This document shows, piece by piece, positions 25,432 to 33,967 of a stretch of DNA of 35,138 nt (its first letter is position 1; each line of letters starts with the position of its first letter). This stretch comes from an uncultured Clostridia bacterium (GTDB lineage: Bacteria > Bacillota_A > Clostridia > Christensenellales > CAG-138), in assembly GCA_946623765.1 (NCBI GenBank), contig CAMORL010000005.1, forward strand, positions 1 to 35,138, given 5' to 3'. Under the pieces are notes generated by a model. The model made no database searches and had not been told where the DNA came from. It was given only the letters and a program-made list of their open reading frames with translations. The position numbers and the translations under genes are program-made.

Positions 25432-26797
25432 CGTTCTGGTAGCGGAAATCGGATCAACAACAACGATCGTCAACGCATTCGACGGTCTTGGTTCGACGTC
25501 TCCCCGATTCGCAGCACAGGGCAAAGCTCCGACTACGGTTCTGGACGGCGATGTTCGGATCGGATTAAAGAATGCCGTTGACGATCTTCTGTTGCATACC
25601 GGAGAAAAAACCATAACCTATGACCGTATGCTTGCGTCCGGATCCGCCGCGGGCGGGCTTCGGATGACGGTTCACGGATTGGTGCGCGATATGACGGTTC
25701 GCGCTGCCGAAGCCGCTGCGCTCGGTGCAGGTGCGATCATTGTGCAGACGACAGCCGGAAAGCTGAACGAATTCGACCTCGAAGATCTGCATGCGGCGAA
25801 ACCGAATCTGATTCTGCTTGCGGGCGGAACGGATTACGGCGAGCGGGAAACAGCTGTGTTCAATATGCGTGCGATCGCTGCGAGCGAACTTAAGATCCCG
25901 GTTATTTACTGCGGCAATATTCAAAACCGCACAATCATCTCCAGGATTGCGGAAGAACACGGTATCCCGCTTTCCATCGCAGACAATGTATATCCCCGAC
26001 TGGACGATCTGAATGTTGAATCGGTTCGAAAGGTCATTCATACGATGTTTGAACAGCACATCGTAAAGGCGCCCGGCATGGAGCATATACGTGATATGGT
26101 GAACGGCGCGATCCTTCCGACGCCGGGCAGCGTTATGCTTGCTTCCCAGCTTCTGTACGATGAAATCGGAGATCTTGCGACAATCGATATCGGCGGCGCG
26201 ACAACGGACGTCCATTCCGTGACGGACGGCTCTCCGGAAATCGTCTCTATGATGACCAGTCCCGAGCCGAAAGCAAAGCGTACAGTCGAAGGTGATCTGG
26301 GTCTGTATATCAATGCGCATAACCTTGTCGACCGAATCGGTATCGATGCGCTCGACAAAGAACTCGGAATCGACACACTCAGCGTTATGCAGAACTATAA
26401 GCCGATCCCCGATACCGAGAATCAGTTCCGTCTGACCGAAAGGCTTTGTCTGGAAGCCGGTCTTGTTGCGCTCGATCGTCACGCAGGTAAACTCCGTCAT
26501 CTGTATACGCCGCAGGGGCGACGCACGATTGCCGAAGGAAAAGATCTGACCGCAATCAAATGGCTCGTCGGAACCGGCGGCGCACTGACACGTCTCCCCC
26601 ATCATGAGCGTCTTCTGAGAACGATTGCGGATTGCAACAAGACCCGTATGCAGCTTCTGCCTTCTCCGGGAACCGTCCGTATTCTGACAGACAACGATTA
26701 CATCATGGCTTCAATCGGCGTTCTTTCCAAGGAAGACCCGGAGTCCGCACTGAGATTATTAAAGGAGAGCATCCGATGGAACACAATCCGAAGCTGA
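25421..26797 (+). CDS. MutL/GlmL-like ATPase, probable reactivase for the B12 mutase
   Basis: 458 aa, actin/HSP70-like ATPase fold of the MutL (GlmL) family. Phosphate-loop motifs are AEIGSTTTIVNAF (about 8-20) and DIGGATTDVHSV (about 256-267), with LLAGGTDYGE between. Relatives sit next to glutamate mutase and ornithine aminomutase genes and are thought to repair or reactivate the B12 enzyme. It should not be confused with mismatch-repair MutL. Its position between oraE and orr is as in known ornithine clusters. Weak Shine-Dalgarno, overlap at both ends, so coupled translation is likely. Confidence 0.92.
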   Translation: MHVNVLVAEIGSTTTIVNAFDGLGSTSPRFAAQGKAPTTVLDGDVRIGLKNAVDDLLLHTGEKTITYDRMLASGSAAGGLRMTVHGLVRDMTVRAAEAAALGAGAIIVQTTAGKLNEFDLEDLHAAKPNLILLAGGTDYGERETAVFNMRAIAASELKIPVIYCGNIQNRTIISRIAEEHGIPLSIADNVYPRLDDLNVESVRKVIHTMFEQHIVKAPGMEHIRDMVNGAILPTPGSVMLASQLLYDEIGDLATIDIGGATTDVHSVTDGSPEIVSMMTSPEPKAKRTVEGDLGLYINAHNLVDRIGIDALDKELGIDTLSVMQNYKPIPDTENQFRLTERLCLEAGLVALDRHAGKLRHLYTPQGRRTIAEGKDLTAIKWLVGTGGALTRLPHHERLLRTIADCNKTRMQLLPSPGTVRILTDNDYIMASIGVLSKEDPESALRLLKESIRWNTIRS

Positions 26798-27846
26798 TTA
26801 TTCATACTGAAAAGCTGCTGCACAATATGCAGACGATGGTTCATGCCGCACACAAAAAAGGCGTGCAGATTGCGCTGGTCTCAAAGGTTGTATGCGCGCA
26901 TCCCGCCGTGATCGATTGCATCAACCGAAGCGGTGCGGACATGCTTGCGGATTCCAGAATCGAAAATCTTCAGCAATCCGGCTCTGATCTTCCGAAGCTG
27001 ATGCTCCGGATCGGCATGCCGGATACTGCGGAGGATATTGTTCGTGCGTCCGACATCAGCCTGGAAAGCGAAATGAAAACAATCAGCGCACTTGAAAAAG
27101 CGGCCGCAAAGCTCGGCAAAACGCATCGTGTGATCCTGATGATCGACCTCGGCGATCTTCGCGAAGGCATCTTTTTCCGCGATTATGATGAGATTTTCGA
27201 AGCAGCGAATACGATCAAGTGCAGTCCGCATCTCGAACTCTACGGCATCGGTACAAATCTCACCTGCTACGGTTCTGTTCTGCCGGACGAGGAGAATCTC
27301 GGTACGCTCGTGTCGATTGCCGACCGGCTTCGCAAAGAACTGAATCTTCCGATCCCGATCGTATCCGGCGGAAACAGTACCTCTCTGAAGCTGCTTCTCG
27401 ACGGAACGCTTCCCGAAGGAATCAATCATCTGCGTCTCGGCGAGTCTGTTATGTGCGGTGTGATTCCGGGCACTTATTCGGATATTGAAGGCTGTTATCA
27501 GGATGCCTTTGAGCTTCGCGCAACGATCGTGGAATGCAAAGAAAAGCCGTCCTACCCCATCGGCACGCTCAGCAGAAATGCGTTCGGCGAAACGGTTGAA
27601 TACGTTGACAAAGGGATCATGCGCCGCGCGATCGCAGCGATCGGTCGGCAAGACGTACGCACCGACGGGCTGACGCCGGTAGATCCGGATATTGAGATCA
27701 TCGGAGCAAGCTCGGATCATCTTCTGCTGGATCTGACCAAAGCATCTGCATATGAGGTCGGCGACACTGTTTCGTTCAGACTGGATTACGGTGCGCTTCT
27801 TTCCGCAAGTACAAGCGCTTACGTTGCAAAGGAGGCCGTAGACTGA
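26776..27846 (+). CDS. orr: Ornithine racemase, alanine-racemase fold
   Basis: 356 aa, fold-type III PLP racemase. It converts L-ornithine to the D-ornithine used by OraSE. The PLP lysine is in ALVSKVVCAH (about residue 36), near the N-terminus as in the family, and VSGGNST and HLRLGES form the phosphate site and barrel end. AAAGGAGA precedes the ATG at 26776; the longer open frame upstream lies within the MutL-like gene. Assigned as Orr rather than an amino-acid racemase of other specificity because of the operon. The stop overlaps birA as TGATG. Confidence 0.93.
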   Translation: MEHNPKLIIHTEKLLHNMQTMVHAAHKKGVQIALVSKVVCAHPAVIDCINRSGADMLADSRIENLQQSGSDLPKLMLRIGMPDTAEDIVRASDISLESEMKTISALEKAAAKLGKTHRVILMIDLGDLREGIFFRDYDEIFEAANTIKCSPHLELYGIGTNLTCYGSVLPDEENLGTLVSIADRLRKELNLPIPIVSGGNSTSLKLLLDGTLPEGINHLRLGESVMCGVIPGTYSDIEGCYQDAFELRATIVECKEKPSYPIGTLSRNAFGETVEYVDKGIMRRAIAAIGRQDVRTDGLTPVDPDIEIIGASSDHLLLDLTKASAYEVGDTVSFRLDYGALLSASTSAYVAKEAVD

Positions 27847-28580
27847 TGTCTGCGCTGCAATATAGGATCCATTCCGTAGAATCCGTTAAATCGACGAATA
27901 CAACGGTCAAAGGTCTTGCCAGAGACGGTGTGCCGGAAGGTTACGTTCTTGTCGCAGCATCGCAGACGAACGGTCGCGGCAGGCTGAACCGGGTATTCTT
28001 TTCACCGGATCGAACCGGACTGTATGTTTCCATTTTGCTTCGTCCGCAATGTACACTTCCGCCTTACGCGTTGACGTGCATGACGGCGGCGGCACTCAGC
28101 GAAACGATCGGCAGCTTTCATATTCCCTGCGGAATCAAGTGGGTCAACGACATTTATGTGAACGGCAAAAAAGCCGCCGGCATACTGACGGAGAGTCATT
28201 TGAACCAGGACGGCAGTTTTGATTACGCAGTGGTCGGAATCGGTGTCAATCTGTTTTATCCGGAAAACGGATTCCCGCAAAGCATTTCCGATAAGGCCAC
28301 CGCTTTGTTCCCGGATCCGCCGGACGATGAGATCCGTAAATTGTTTCTGAAGCGTCTGCTCGCACGATTTCGGCAGTACTACGAACTTCTTCCGGACATT
28401 GCTTTTTTCGACTCCTACCGTGACAAGCTGATCGGAATCGGAAACCGCCTGCTTGTGTCCGAAGCCGACGGCGTACGATACGGTACTTCTGCCGGGATCG
28501 ACCGTTCTTTCCGGCTGCTTGTACAATTTGACGACGGAACGGAACGCGCGCTCGATCGAGGCGAAATAGAGTTTTTGTAA
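27846..28580 (+). CDS. birA: Biotin-[acetyl-CoA-carboxylase] ligase, no HTH
   Basis: 244 aa, class I biotin protein ligase. It activates biotin with ATP and attaches it to carboxyl-carrier proteins. The biotin/ATP site TNGRGRLNR (about 40-48), KWVNDIYVNGKKAAGILTE (about 99-116) and VVGIGVNL are clear, followed by the small SH3-like C-terminal domain. The N-terminal DNA-binding domain of bifunctional BirA is absent, so it should not act as a repressor. It begins on the orr stop (TGATG) and ends the operon, with AAAGGAGG 10 bases upstream. Its link to ornithine breakdown is unclear. Confidence 0.94.
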   Translation: MSALQYRIHSVESVKSTNTTVKGLARDGVPEGYVLVAASQTNGRGRLNRVFFSPDRTGLYVSILLRPQCTLPPYALTCMTAAALSETIGSFHIPCGIKWVNDIYVNGKKAAGILTESHLNQDGSFDYAVVGIGVNLFYPENGFPQSISDKATALFPDPPDDEIRKLFLKRLLARFRQYYELLPDIAFFDSYRDKLIGIGNRLLVSEADGVRYGTSAGIDRSFRLLVQFDDGTERALDRGEIEFL

Positions 28581-28584
28581 AGGG

Positions 28585-28616
28585 AAGCGTGTGCAGCGAT
28601 GTACACGTTTCTTTTT
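28585..28616 (+). terminator. Terminator of the ornithine/birA operon
   Basis: Stem AAGCGTGT / ACACGTTT (28585-28592 with 28603-28610), 10-base loop, then TTTCTTTTT. It lies between convergent genes and may serve both strands weakly. Confidence 0.7.
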
Positions 28617-29967
28617 ACAGCGCCGATAGATACCGTTTCAATTCATTCTCGGAAAGCGCTGCCAGTATGTCTTCGTCGATATTCATCACAATACCGTTCC
28701 GGACCGTACACTTGCCGTTGATAAAGACCAAATCGCACGGGCGGTGATATCCCACCGTCCCAAACAGGTTTTTCGGATCGTCGGTCGCGCACAAAAGGTC
28801 CGTTGTGTCTTTGCGGATGGCAAAAATGTCTGCCGCTTTTCCGATTTCGACAGATCCGATATCGGTCCTTCCGAGTACCTTTGCGCTGCCGACCGTCGCC
28901 AGCTTCAAAATGTCGTATCCGCTCGGTGCATCGCTGCCCCAAGTCAGCCGATGCAGAAGATACGCCGCCCGCATTTCATCCATCAGATTGGATCCATCGT
29001 TGCTTGCAGATCCATCGACCGCCAACCCGACCGTGATTTTGCGTTTCAGCATATCGGGAAGCCGCATGACGCCGCTGCTGAGCTTCATATTGGAAACGGG
29101 GCAGTGTGCGATCTTCGTTTTTGTTTCGGCGATCCTGTCCAGTTCTTCATCGTTGAAATGGATGCCGTGCGCATAAAACACATCCTCGCCCGTCCATCCA
29201 AGTGACGCAAGGTAATCGAACGGACGCATGCCGAATTCAGACAGCGTATATGCTTCCTCATCCTTGGTTTCGCAAAGATGTGTGTGCAGCCGGACGCTGA
29301 ATTCTCTTGCAAGCGCGGCACTTTCACGATAGAGCGTGCCGGACGCGGAAAACGGTGAGCATGGCGCGACGACAACCTGTCTCATGGAAAGCGGTTTCGG
29401 ATCGTGGTAGGTTTTGATTGCGCGCTCGCAGTCTTGCAGAATTGCATCAACCGTCTGTACCACGGAATCCGGCGGAAGTCCTCCGTCCTTTTCGGAAAGA
29501 TCCATACTCCCGCGGGATGCGTGCATCCGGATCCCGAGCACATTTGCCGCAGCAAACTGCGCACCGAGTAAATCGCCGCCGTTTTCCGGAAACACATAAT
29601 GATGATCAAAGCAGGTCGTACATCCGTAGCGCATCAGTTCCGCCATGCCTGCGCAGGAGCTCAAATAGACCGTCTTTTCATTCAGATTTTTCCAAACGCC
29701 GTAAAGCGATTTCAGCCAATCAAACAATTCGAGGTTCTGAACTTTGCTGAGATTCCGCGAAAAATACTGGTATAGATGATGATGCACATTGATCAGCCCG
29801 GGATAAACAATCATGCCTTTGCAATCGTATTCCCGATCTGCGGTCCGATCCAATGCACCGACATGAATAATCTCTCCGTTTTCGAACCACAGTTCCGTAT
29901 CGGTATATACTCGATCCATAGGATCGCATGATACGATCGTATCAATATTCTTTAAACGTGTCAGCAT
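28615..29967 (-). CDS. Amidohydrolase, 8-oxoguanine deaminase-like
   Basis: 450 aa, amidohydrolase superfamily (cytosine/guanine deaminase branch). Metal motif VHHHLYQ gives H62-x-H64; HTHLCET (about 232), the metal His in YAHGIHF (about 266) and the Asp in VDGSASNDGSN (about 318) complete the zinc site. LFDWLKSLYGVW, CTTCFDHHYVFP, RGSMDLSEKDGGLPP and APCSPFS follow the pattern I recall for Pseudomonas 8-oxoguanine deaminase (EC 3.5.4.32), which turns 8-oxoguanine into urate. Related s-triazine or guanine hydrolases are the alternatives. AGGAGG lies 8 bases before the ATG. It is a single gene with its own promoter. Confidence 0.87.
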   Translation of the reverse strand: MLTRLKNIDTIVSCDPMDRVYTDTELWFENGEIIHVGALDRTADREYDCKGMIVYPGLINVHHHLYQYFSRNLSKVQNLELFDWLKSLYGVWKNLNEKTVYLSSCAGMAELMRYGCTTCFDHHYVFPENGGDLLGAQFAAANVLGIRMHASRGSMDLSEKDGGLPPDSVVQTVDAILQDCERAIKTYHDPKPLSMRQVVVAPCSPFSASGTLYRESAALAREFSVRLHTHLCETKDEEAYTLSEFGMRPFDYLASLGWTGEDVFYAHGIHFNDEELDRIAETKTKIAHCPVSNMKLSSGVMRLPDMLKRKITVGLAVDGSASNDGSNLMDEMRAAYLLHRLTWGSDAPSGYDILKLATVGSAKVLGRTDIGSVEIGKAADIFAIRKDTTDLLCATDDPKNLFGTVGYHRPCDLVFINGKCTVRNGIVMNIDEDILAALSENELKRYLSAL

Positions 29968-29985
29968 ATCATCACCTCCTCTTTG

Positions 29986-29994
29986 ATTATAACA
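29986..29994 (-). promoter_or_regulatory. Extended -10 promoter of the amidohydrolase gene
   Basis: Minus strand TGT-TATAAT (29994-29986). No good -35 lies at 16-18 bases, consistent with an extended -10 promoter. Confidence 0.55.
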
Positions 29995-30000
29995 AACCGC

Positions 30001-30029
30001 TTGAAAAAAGAACAGACCTAATGTATACT
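30001..30029 (+). promoter_or_regulatory. Promoter of the ecf-truA-tadA operon
   Basis: TTGAAA (30001-30006), 17-base spacer, TATACT (30024-30029), about 30 bases before the ecfA1 ATG. Confidence 0.8.
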
Positions 30030-30058
30030 ATAGTTTGATATTTTGGATGGAGCTATTC

Positions 30059-30877
30059 ATGATCAAGTTTGATAACGTAACATTCCAATATGAAAACGCG
30101 CTTTCCCCCGCCCTCTCGGACATCTCGCTCGAGATCCCGGACGGGGAATTTATTGCGATCGTCGGACACAACGGAAGCGGTAAAAGTACGCTTGCCAAGC
30201 ACATCAACGGACTTCTGATTCCCGCATCGGGTACCGTAACCGTAAATGGAATGGATACCCGGGTTGAAAGCAATCTTCTGAAAATCAGGCAGAAAGTCGG
30301 TATGGCATTTCAGAATCCCGACAATCAGCTTGTCACTACAATCGTGGAAGAAGACGTTGCATTCGGTCCGGAAAATCTCGGCGTCGAGCCGTCCGAGATC
30401 CGTGCGCGCGTCGATGAAGCCCTTTCTGACGTAGGCATGAGCGATTATGCAGAATTCGCTGTGCATCACCTTTCCGGCGGTCAGAAACAGCGTATTGCGA
30501 TTGCAGGTATTCTTGCCCTGAAGCCGCAGATCCTCGTTTTAGACGAAGCGACCGCGATGCTCGATCCGAGCGGACGTGCCGAGCTCCTTTCCACGGTACA
30601 AAAACTTCACGCACAAGGCATGACCGTATTGATGGTTACTCAGTATATGGAAGAAACCACCGGATGCGATCGCATTGTAGTGATGAATCGCGGAAAGATT
30701 GTTTTCGCAGGTACTCCGTCCGAAGTCTTTTGTCGTCCCGATCTGCTCCTGCAGAGCAATCTTGTTCCGCCGGAGGTCGTCACCATCCGTGATTCTTTGA
30801 AACAGCTTGGCTATACGCTTTCCGACACAGTCTTGACTGCAAAACAGCTTGCGGAGGAATTATGTCCATTGTTATAA
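30059..30877 (+). CDS. ecfA1: ECF transporter ATPase A1
   Basis: 272 aa ABC ATPase of the shared energy-coupling module for group II ECF vitamin and metal transporters. Walker A GHNGSGKST (about 37-45), Q-loop AFQNPDNQ, signature LSGGQKQR (about 141-148), Walker B LVLDEATAMLD, and switch His replaced by TQYMEET rather than the usual H, which is common in EcfA1. The ATG at 30059 follows GGAG by 6 bases; earlier in-frame TTG and ATG lie too near the promoter. Overlaps ecfA2 by 16 bases. Confidence 0.95.
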   Translation: MIKFDNVTFQYENALSPALSDISLEIPDGEFIAIVGHNGSGKSTLAKHINGLLIPASGTVTVNGMDTRVESNLLKIRQKVGMAFQNPDNQLVTTIVEEDVAFGPENLGVEPSEIRARVDEALSDVGMSDYAEFAVHHLSGGQKQRIAIAGILALKPQILVLDEATAMLDPSGRAELLSTVQKLHAQGMTVLMVTQYMEETTGCDRIVVMNRGKIVFAGTPSEVFCRPDLLLQSNLVPPEVVTIRDSLKQLGYTLSDTVLTAKQLAEELCPLL

Positions 30878-31713
30878 ATCATTTGACATTCGCTTATACG
30901 CAAGGCGGAAAGCGGTTAGAGCCCACTCTGAAAGACCTGAACTTCACGATCGAGGAAGGTTCTTTTCTCGGCATCATCGGACATACCGGAAGCGGCAAAT
31001 CTACCTTTGCGAAACATCTCAACGGATTGCTGAACGGTGAAAAGGGAACCGTTCTCATCGACGGTCACGATATCGCTATAAAATCCGAACGGAAGATCGT
31101 ACGCACTCTTGTCGGCATGGTGTTTCAGTATCCGGAGTATCAGCTGTTTGCGGATAATGTCTATGATGACGTTGCATTCGGCCCGCGCAACATGAAGCTC
31201 GAGGAGAACGAGATCAAATCCCGTGTGATCGACGCAATGCAGCTTGTCGGTCTCGATCCGGAGCGGTTCTCTTCCCGTTCTCCGTTCGACTTATCCGGCG
31301 GCGAGCGAAGAAGAGCTGCAATTGCCGGCGTTCTTGCCATGCATCCGAAGTATCTGGTGCTGGATGAGCCGATGGCGGGACTCGACCCGCTCGGGCGCAG
31401 GGAGATACTCTCTCTTCTGGAAAAACTGCGTACGGAATCCGGCTGCACGATTATCATGATCTCGCATTCAATGGACGATATAGCAAATCATGCAACTAAG
31501 GTCCTTGTTTTGGAACAAGGCGCAGTGTTTTTGTACGACACGCCGCAGGTTGTCTTTTCGCATGCGGAAGAGCTGCAGAAGATCGGTCTTTCCGTCCCTT
31601 CAATTACGCATATCTGTATTGAAATGAATCGACGCGGCGTCGATATTCCTCGTACGATTTGTACGGAATCTGCATTTATGGAATGGATTCGGGAGGGTAG
31701 TTGCCATGCGTGA
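30862..31713 (+). CDS. ecfA2: ECF transporter ATPase A2
   Basis: 283 aa, the second ABC ATPase of the module. Walker A GHTGSGKST (about 41-49), QYPEYQLF Q-loop, signature LSGGERRR (about 145-152), Walker B LVLDEPMAGLD and switch ISHSMDD are intact. CGGAGGA lies just before the ATG. It forms a heterodimer with EcfA1 that drives EcfT. Confidence 0.95.
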   Translation: MSIVINHLTFAYTQGGKRLEPTLKDLNFTIEEGSFLGIIGHTGSGKSTFAKHLNGLLNGEKGTVLIDGHDIAIKSERKIVRTLVGMVFQYPEYQLFADNVYDDVAFGPRNMKLEENEIKSRVIDAMQLVGLDPERFSSRSPFDLSGGERRRAAIAGVLAMHPKYLVLDEPMAGLDPLGRREILSLLEKLRTESGCTIIMISHSMDDIANHATKVLVLEQGAVFLYDTPQVVFSHAEELQKIGLSVPSITHICIEMNRRGVDIPRTICTESAFMEWIREGSCHA

Positions 31714-32506
31714 CATCACTCTCGGACAATTTGTAGCAGGCAATTCCTTCATTCACAGGCTCGATCCTCGTACAAAGATCGCCATGATGATTCTTTACAT
31801 TGTGATGACATTCCTTGTAAAGGAGATTTATTTCCTGGCGATTCCGTTCGTGTACCTTGTGCTTGAACTGGTACTTTCAAAGATCTCTTTGAAGTATATC
31901 CTGAACTCTCTGAAACCGATTCGCTTTCTCCTGATTTTCATGTTCATTCTGAATTTGATTTTCACAAAGGGAGAACATGTCTGGCTGGATCTCGGTTTCT
32001 GGAAGCTGACGGGTGAAGCGGTTCTGCAATCCCTCTTCCTTTCCATCAGAATCATACTGCTTGTTGCCGGCGCTTCCATGCTGACGCTGACTACGTCTCC
32101 GATCGCGCTGACAGACGGACTTGAAAGGCTGCTGACGCCTTTGAAGATTTTCCGGTTTCCGGCACACGAACTTGCGATGATGATGACCATTGCACTGCGT
32201 TTTGTTCCGACACTGATGGACGAATCGGAAAAAATCCGCAACGCGCAAATGTCTCGCGGCGCGGATTTTGAAAGCGGCAATGTGTTCAGGCGTGTCAAAA
32301 GCATGATTCCGATCCTGATCCCCCTCTTTGTATCCTCGTTCCGGAAAGCCGATGAGCTCGCCATCGCAATGGAATCTCGCTGCTATCACGGCGGCGAAGG
32401 TCGAACGCGCATGAAGCAGCTGAAGTTCCGGAAAGACGATCTTTTTGCGATTCTTGTTACACTATTGTTTGTTGCCGTACTGATTGTTCTTTTGGTTTTA
32501 GCATAA
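31706..32506 (+). CDS. ecfT: ECF transporter transmembrane subunit T
   Basis: 266 aa with about 5-6 TM helices and the coupling helices that contact the ATPases: AQMSRGADF (about 188) and AMESRCYHGGEGRT (about 225), the two Arg motifs of EcfT (xRG and xRC forms). It links exchangeable S components to EcfA1A2. No S component is in the window, so substrates cannot be named. GGGAGGG precedes the ATG. It overlaps ecfA2 by 8 bases and truA by 1 (TAATG). Confidence 0.94.
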   Translation: MRDITLGQFVAGNSFIHRLDPRTKIAMMILYIVMTFLVKEIYFLAIPFVYLVLELVLSKISLKYILNSLKPIRFLLIFMFILNLIFTKGEHVWLDLGFWKLTGEAVLQSLFLSIRIILLVAGASMLTLTTSPIALTDGLERLLTPLKIFRFPAHELAMMMTIALRFVPTLMDESEKIRNAQMSRGADFESGNVFRRVKSMIPILIPLFVSSFRKADELAIAMESRCYHGGEGRTRMKQLKFRKDDLFAILVTLLFVAVLIVLLVLA

Positions 32507-33276
32507 TGAGACGGATTCGAACGATCATCTCCTATGACGGTACCGATTATGTCGGCTGGCAGGTTCAGCCGAACGGTGTTTCCGTGCAGGAGCTTTTGGA
32601 AAAAGCATTATTCGAATTGACAGGTGAGCAGATCCGCATCGAAGGATCCGGTCGAACGGACAGCGGTGTACATGCACGCGCACAGGTTGCGCATTTCGAT
32701 ACAAATGCCCGCATGTCTGCAGATAAATTCGCGATTGCCATGAATACACACCTGCCCGCCGACATACGTGTCCTCTATTCTGAGGAATGCGACCCGACTT
32801 TTCATGCGCGGTTTTCCGCAAAGCGCAAACAGTATGCCTATACCGTACAGCTCGGTACACACGCGGACGTTTTTACAAGAACCACGTCGCTGCATCTCCA
32901 CTATATGCCTGATATCGCTGCTATGCAGATTGCTGCCGAAGCAGTCCTCGGCACGCACGATTTTCATGCGTTTATGTGCTCCGGCAGGCAGATGGAAAAT
33001 ACCGTTAGAACCATAACGAGATCCGAATGGATTCAAAACGGCAAATACTTGACTTATTACGTGGAAGGCAACGGGTTTCTTTACAACATGGTACGGATCC
33101 TGGTCGGAACCATGCTTGAAATCGGCAGCGGAAAACGACCTGCTATCGACATGCAGCATGCCATCGAAAGCGGGCGACGCTCGTCTGCGGGCGCAACGGC
33201 ACCCGCGCATGGGCTTTGTCTGATGCGGGTGACATATCCGGATTTCGATACCGAGGAGGTTTTGAATCGTGAATGA
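32506..33276 (+). CDS. truA: tRNA pseudouridine(38-40) synthase
   Basis: 256 aa. TruA isomerises U38-40 in the anticodon stem-loop. The catalytic Asp is in GRTDSGVHA (about 50-58, D53). YDGTDYVGWQ at the N-terminus and the C-terminal FLYNMVRILVGT are family motifs. It starts on the ecfT stop (TAATG) without a Shine-Dalgarno, so it relies on reinitiation. The order ecfA1-A2-T-truA is widely conserved in Firmicutes, although the usual ribosomal-protein neighbours are missing here. Confidence 0.96.
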   Translation: MRRIRTIISYDGTDYVGWQVQPNGVSVQELLEKALFELTGEQIRIEGSGRTDSGVHARAQVAHFDTNARMSADKFAIAMNTHLPADIRVLYSEECDPTFHARFSAKRKQYAYTVQLGTHADVFTRTTSLHLHYMPDIAAMQIAAEAVLGTHDFHAFMCSGRQMENTVRTITRSEWIQNGKYLTYYVEGNGFLYNMVRILVGTMLEIGSGKRPAIDMQHAIESGRRSSAGATAPAHGLCLMRVTYPDFDTEEVLNRE

Positions 33277-33712
33277 CCGGCATTGGATGCAGGCAGCGAT
33301 CGATGAAGCAAAAATAGCGCTTTGTGAAAACGAAGTGCCCGTCGGAGCCGTTATCGTAAAAGACGGTTCAATCGTAACCTCTGCACACAATTTGTGTGAG
33401 TCGATGCATGATCCCTTGCTGCATGCTGAAATGATTGCGTTGAAAGACGCGTATGCAAAACTGGGATCGCTGAACGGATGTACGCTGTATGTCACGCTGG
33501 AGCCCTGCGCCATGTGTACCGGAGCGATGCTGCACATGAAACTCTCCCGTCTTGTCTTCGGCGCGTTTGATCCGGATTGCGGATGCTGCGGTTCCCGTAT
33601 CGACCTCGGCGATCACTGGTTCGATCATAGCATCGAAACGATCGGCGGAATCTGCGAGATCGAATGCCGTGCATTGATAACTTCATTCTTTTCTCAACTC
33701 AGACAGAAATAA
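33269..33712 (+). CDS. tadA: tRNA-specific adenosine deaminase
   Basis: 147 aa. TadA deaminates A34 to inosine in tRNA-Arg(ACG). The zinc site is HAE (about 52-54) and PCAMC (about 82-86), with VPVGAVIV at the N-terminus. The start is GTG at 33269: GAGGAGG lies 9 bases before it, and the nearby ATG is out of frame. It overlaps truA by 8 bases. Confidence 0.95.
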   Translation: MNDRHWMQAAIDEAKIALCENEVPVGAVIVKDGSIVTSAHNLCESMHDPLLHAEMIALKDAYAKLGSLNGCTLYVTLEPCAMCTGAMLHMKLSRLVFGAFDPDCGCCGSRIDLGDHWFDHSIETIGGICEIECRALITSFFSQLRQK

Positions 33713-33715
33713 CTG

Positions 33716-33744
33716 TTGCATTTTTCGGATCTCTGCGTTATAAT
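33716..33744 (+). promoter_or_regulatory. Promoter of tRNA-Ser
   Basis: TTGCAT (33716-33721), 17-base spacer, TATAAT (33739-33744). It starts 3 bases after the tadA stop. Confidence 0.8.
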
Positions 33745-33764
33745 AACAAAGATGCGGAAAACAC

Positions 33765-33858
33765 GGAGACGTATCGAAGTGGTCATAACGAGAACGACTC
33801 GAAATCGTTTGACTGGTGATGAGCCGGTCCGTGGGTTCGAATCCCACCGTCTCCGCCA
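33765..33858 (+). tRNA. tRNA-Ser(CGA)
   Basis: 94 bases with encoded CCA. Acceptor GGAGACG pairs with CGTCTCC (33848-33854), discriminator G. Anticodon stem AACGA/TCGTT encloses the loop CTCGAAA, giving anticodon CGA (reads UCG). A long variable arm and the T-arm GTGGGTTCGAATCCCAC fit a class II tRNA-Ser. Confidence 0.95.
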
Positions 33859-33864
33859 ACAAAG

Positions 33865-33899
33865 AAACCTCTTTTGTCTGCCAAGACAAGAGAGGTTTT
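33865..33899 (+). terminator. Terminator after tRNA-Ser (copy 1 of a repeated hairpin)
   Basis: A 15-bp stem (33865-33879 with 33884-33898, one T.G), 4-base loop, short T-run TTTTCTTC. The whole hairpin region is almost repeated at 35059-35096. Confidence 0.75.
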
Positions 33900-33904
33900 C
33901 TTCA

Positions 33905-33933
33905 TTGAAACACACCGAAGAATATGGTATAAT
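33905..33933 (+). promoter_or_regulatory. Promoter of the APH-like kinase gene
   Basis: TTGAAA (33905-33910), 17-base spacer, TATAAT (33928-33933), about 34 bases before the ATG. Confidence 0.8.
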
Positions 33934-33967
33934 AAACGCAATATTTTGAATATGCGGGGAAAACTGT

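Noticed and set aside
33683..33889. Minus-strand open frame containing AETVGFEPTD
   Set aside because: It is the antisense of tRNA-Ser, a well-known source of false protein annotations; no ribosome-binding site.
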